NCBI GenBank assembly: GCA_013115135.1 | Contig: JABANP010000602.1 | Location: 1 to 29,444, forward strand | Source of the DNA: Perkinsus olseni | Lineage: Eukaryota; Perkinsozoa; Perkinsida; Perkinsidae | Direction: 5' to 3' | DNA: 29,444 nt | Shown: positions 29,202 to 29,444 of the stretch, piece after piece | Position numbering within the stretch: the first letter of the stretch is position 1 | Layout of the letters: each line of letters starts with the position of its first letter | The notes under the pieces: generated by a model | What the model saw: only the letters and a program-made list of their open reading frames with translations | Told to the model about the DNA's origin: nothing | Database searches by the model: none | Translations under genes and position numbers: made by a program

Positions 29202-29444
29202 GTGGAGGCCCACCAGAAATCGTTAGCCATAGATATGACCAACGTTATACCGTCATCGTCGATCGTGTCTCAGTCTGATCGCTACGAAGCTGCAGTTGTT
29301 CGTAACAGCCATCCATTGGCCAATCGATGAGCCTATGGGTTTTTGTATTATCTTCAGCAAATACGTTGCGCGCGACTTGGTCACACAAATCTCGACTTGG
29401 TTGAACATCTCTTCGCGTCTTCTCTTTTTCATCATCACAACCAC
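29202..29444. other. 3' flank of the secreted-protein gene at the window edge
   Basis: Both strands are open for about 60 codons to the window end, and neither frame is recognised. This may be the start of another gene or repeat beyond the window. Confidence 0.3.

Overview
The window looks like nuclear DNA of a unicellular eukaryote, most likely an alveolate such as a perkinsid (inference). The reasons are many GT-AG introns of only about 35-120 bp, phase-perfect conserved eukaryotic genes, secreted low-complexity proteins and an LTR retroelement. No bacterial operon signals, tRNA or rRNA genes were found.

Layout. 1-2130 (minus): the 3' end of a decayed LTR retrotransposon. It has an LTR interrupted by a 484-bp MITE-like element, a polypurine tract, the integrase C-terminus and degenerate pol sequence. 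2131-4098: gene-free DNA rich in short palindromes. 4099-16901: a compact single-strand (minus) cluster of seven intron-containing genes. In transcription order these are UTP11 (rRNA processing), an unrecognised protein, a METTL21-like methyltransferase with a degenerate second domain, a PLP aminotransferase, an SF1/STAR-type KH protein with low-complexity tail, a LOTUS-domain protein, and TYW1 (wybutosine synthesis). Gaps are roughly 0.1-0.5 kb. Most are RNA-related genes. 16902-20766: a second gene-poor, palindrome-rich stretch. 20767-22365 (minus): a secreted protein with a 12-fold 30-bp repeat. 24425-25428 (plus): a GH18 chitinase-like gene. 25658-26015: a fragment of a secreted-protein family. 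26413-27020 (plus): a second, more decayed copy of the same retroelement pol region. 27396-29201 (plus): a multi-exon secreted protein of the family whose fragments lie upstream.

Main novelty. The gene-poor DNA and the first retroelement copy carry many instances of one 21-bp architecture. In each, a 6-bp word X is followed by one base, its reverse complement, one base, X again and one base, and the single bases obey fixed complementarity rules. Comparing the two retroelement copies shows exact 14-bp insertions at sites where this structure is present in copy 1 and absent in copy 2. It therefore looks like the scar of a recurrent mutation process with constant geometry. Two genes in the cluster also carry an in-frame TAG at places where the reading frame clearly continues.

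Gene models were assembled by eye from reading-frame continuity, GT-AG junctions, phase arithmetic and remembered family motifs. Exact junctions are inference, especially in the LOTUS gene and the 27396-29201 gene.
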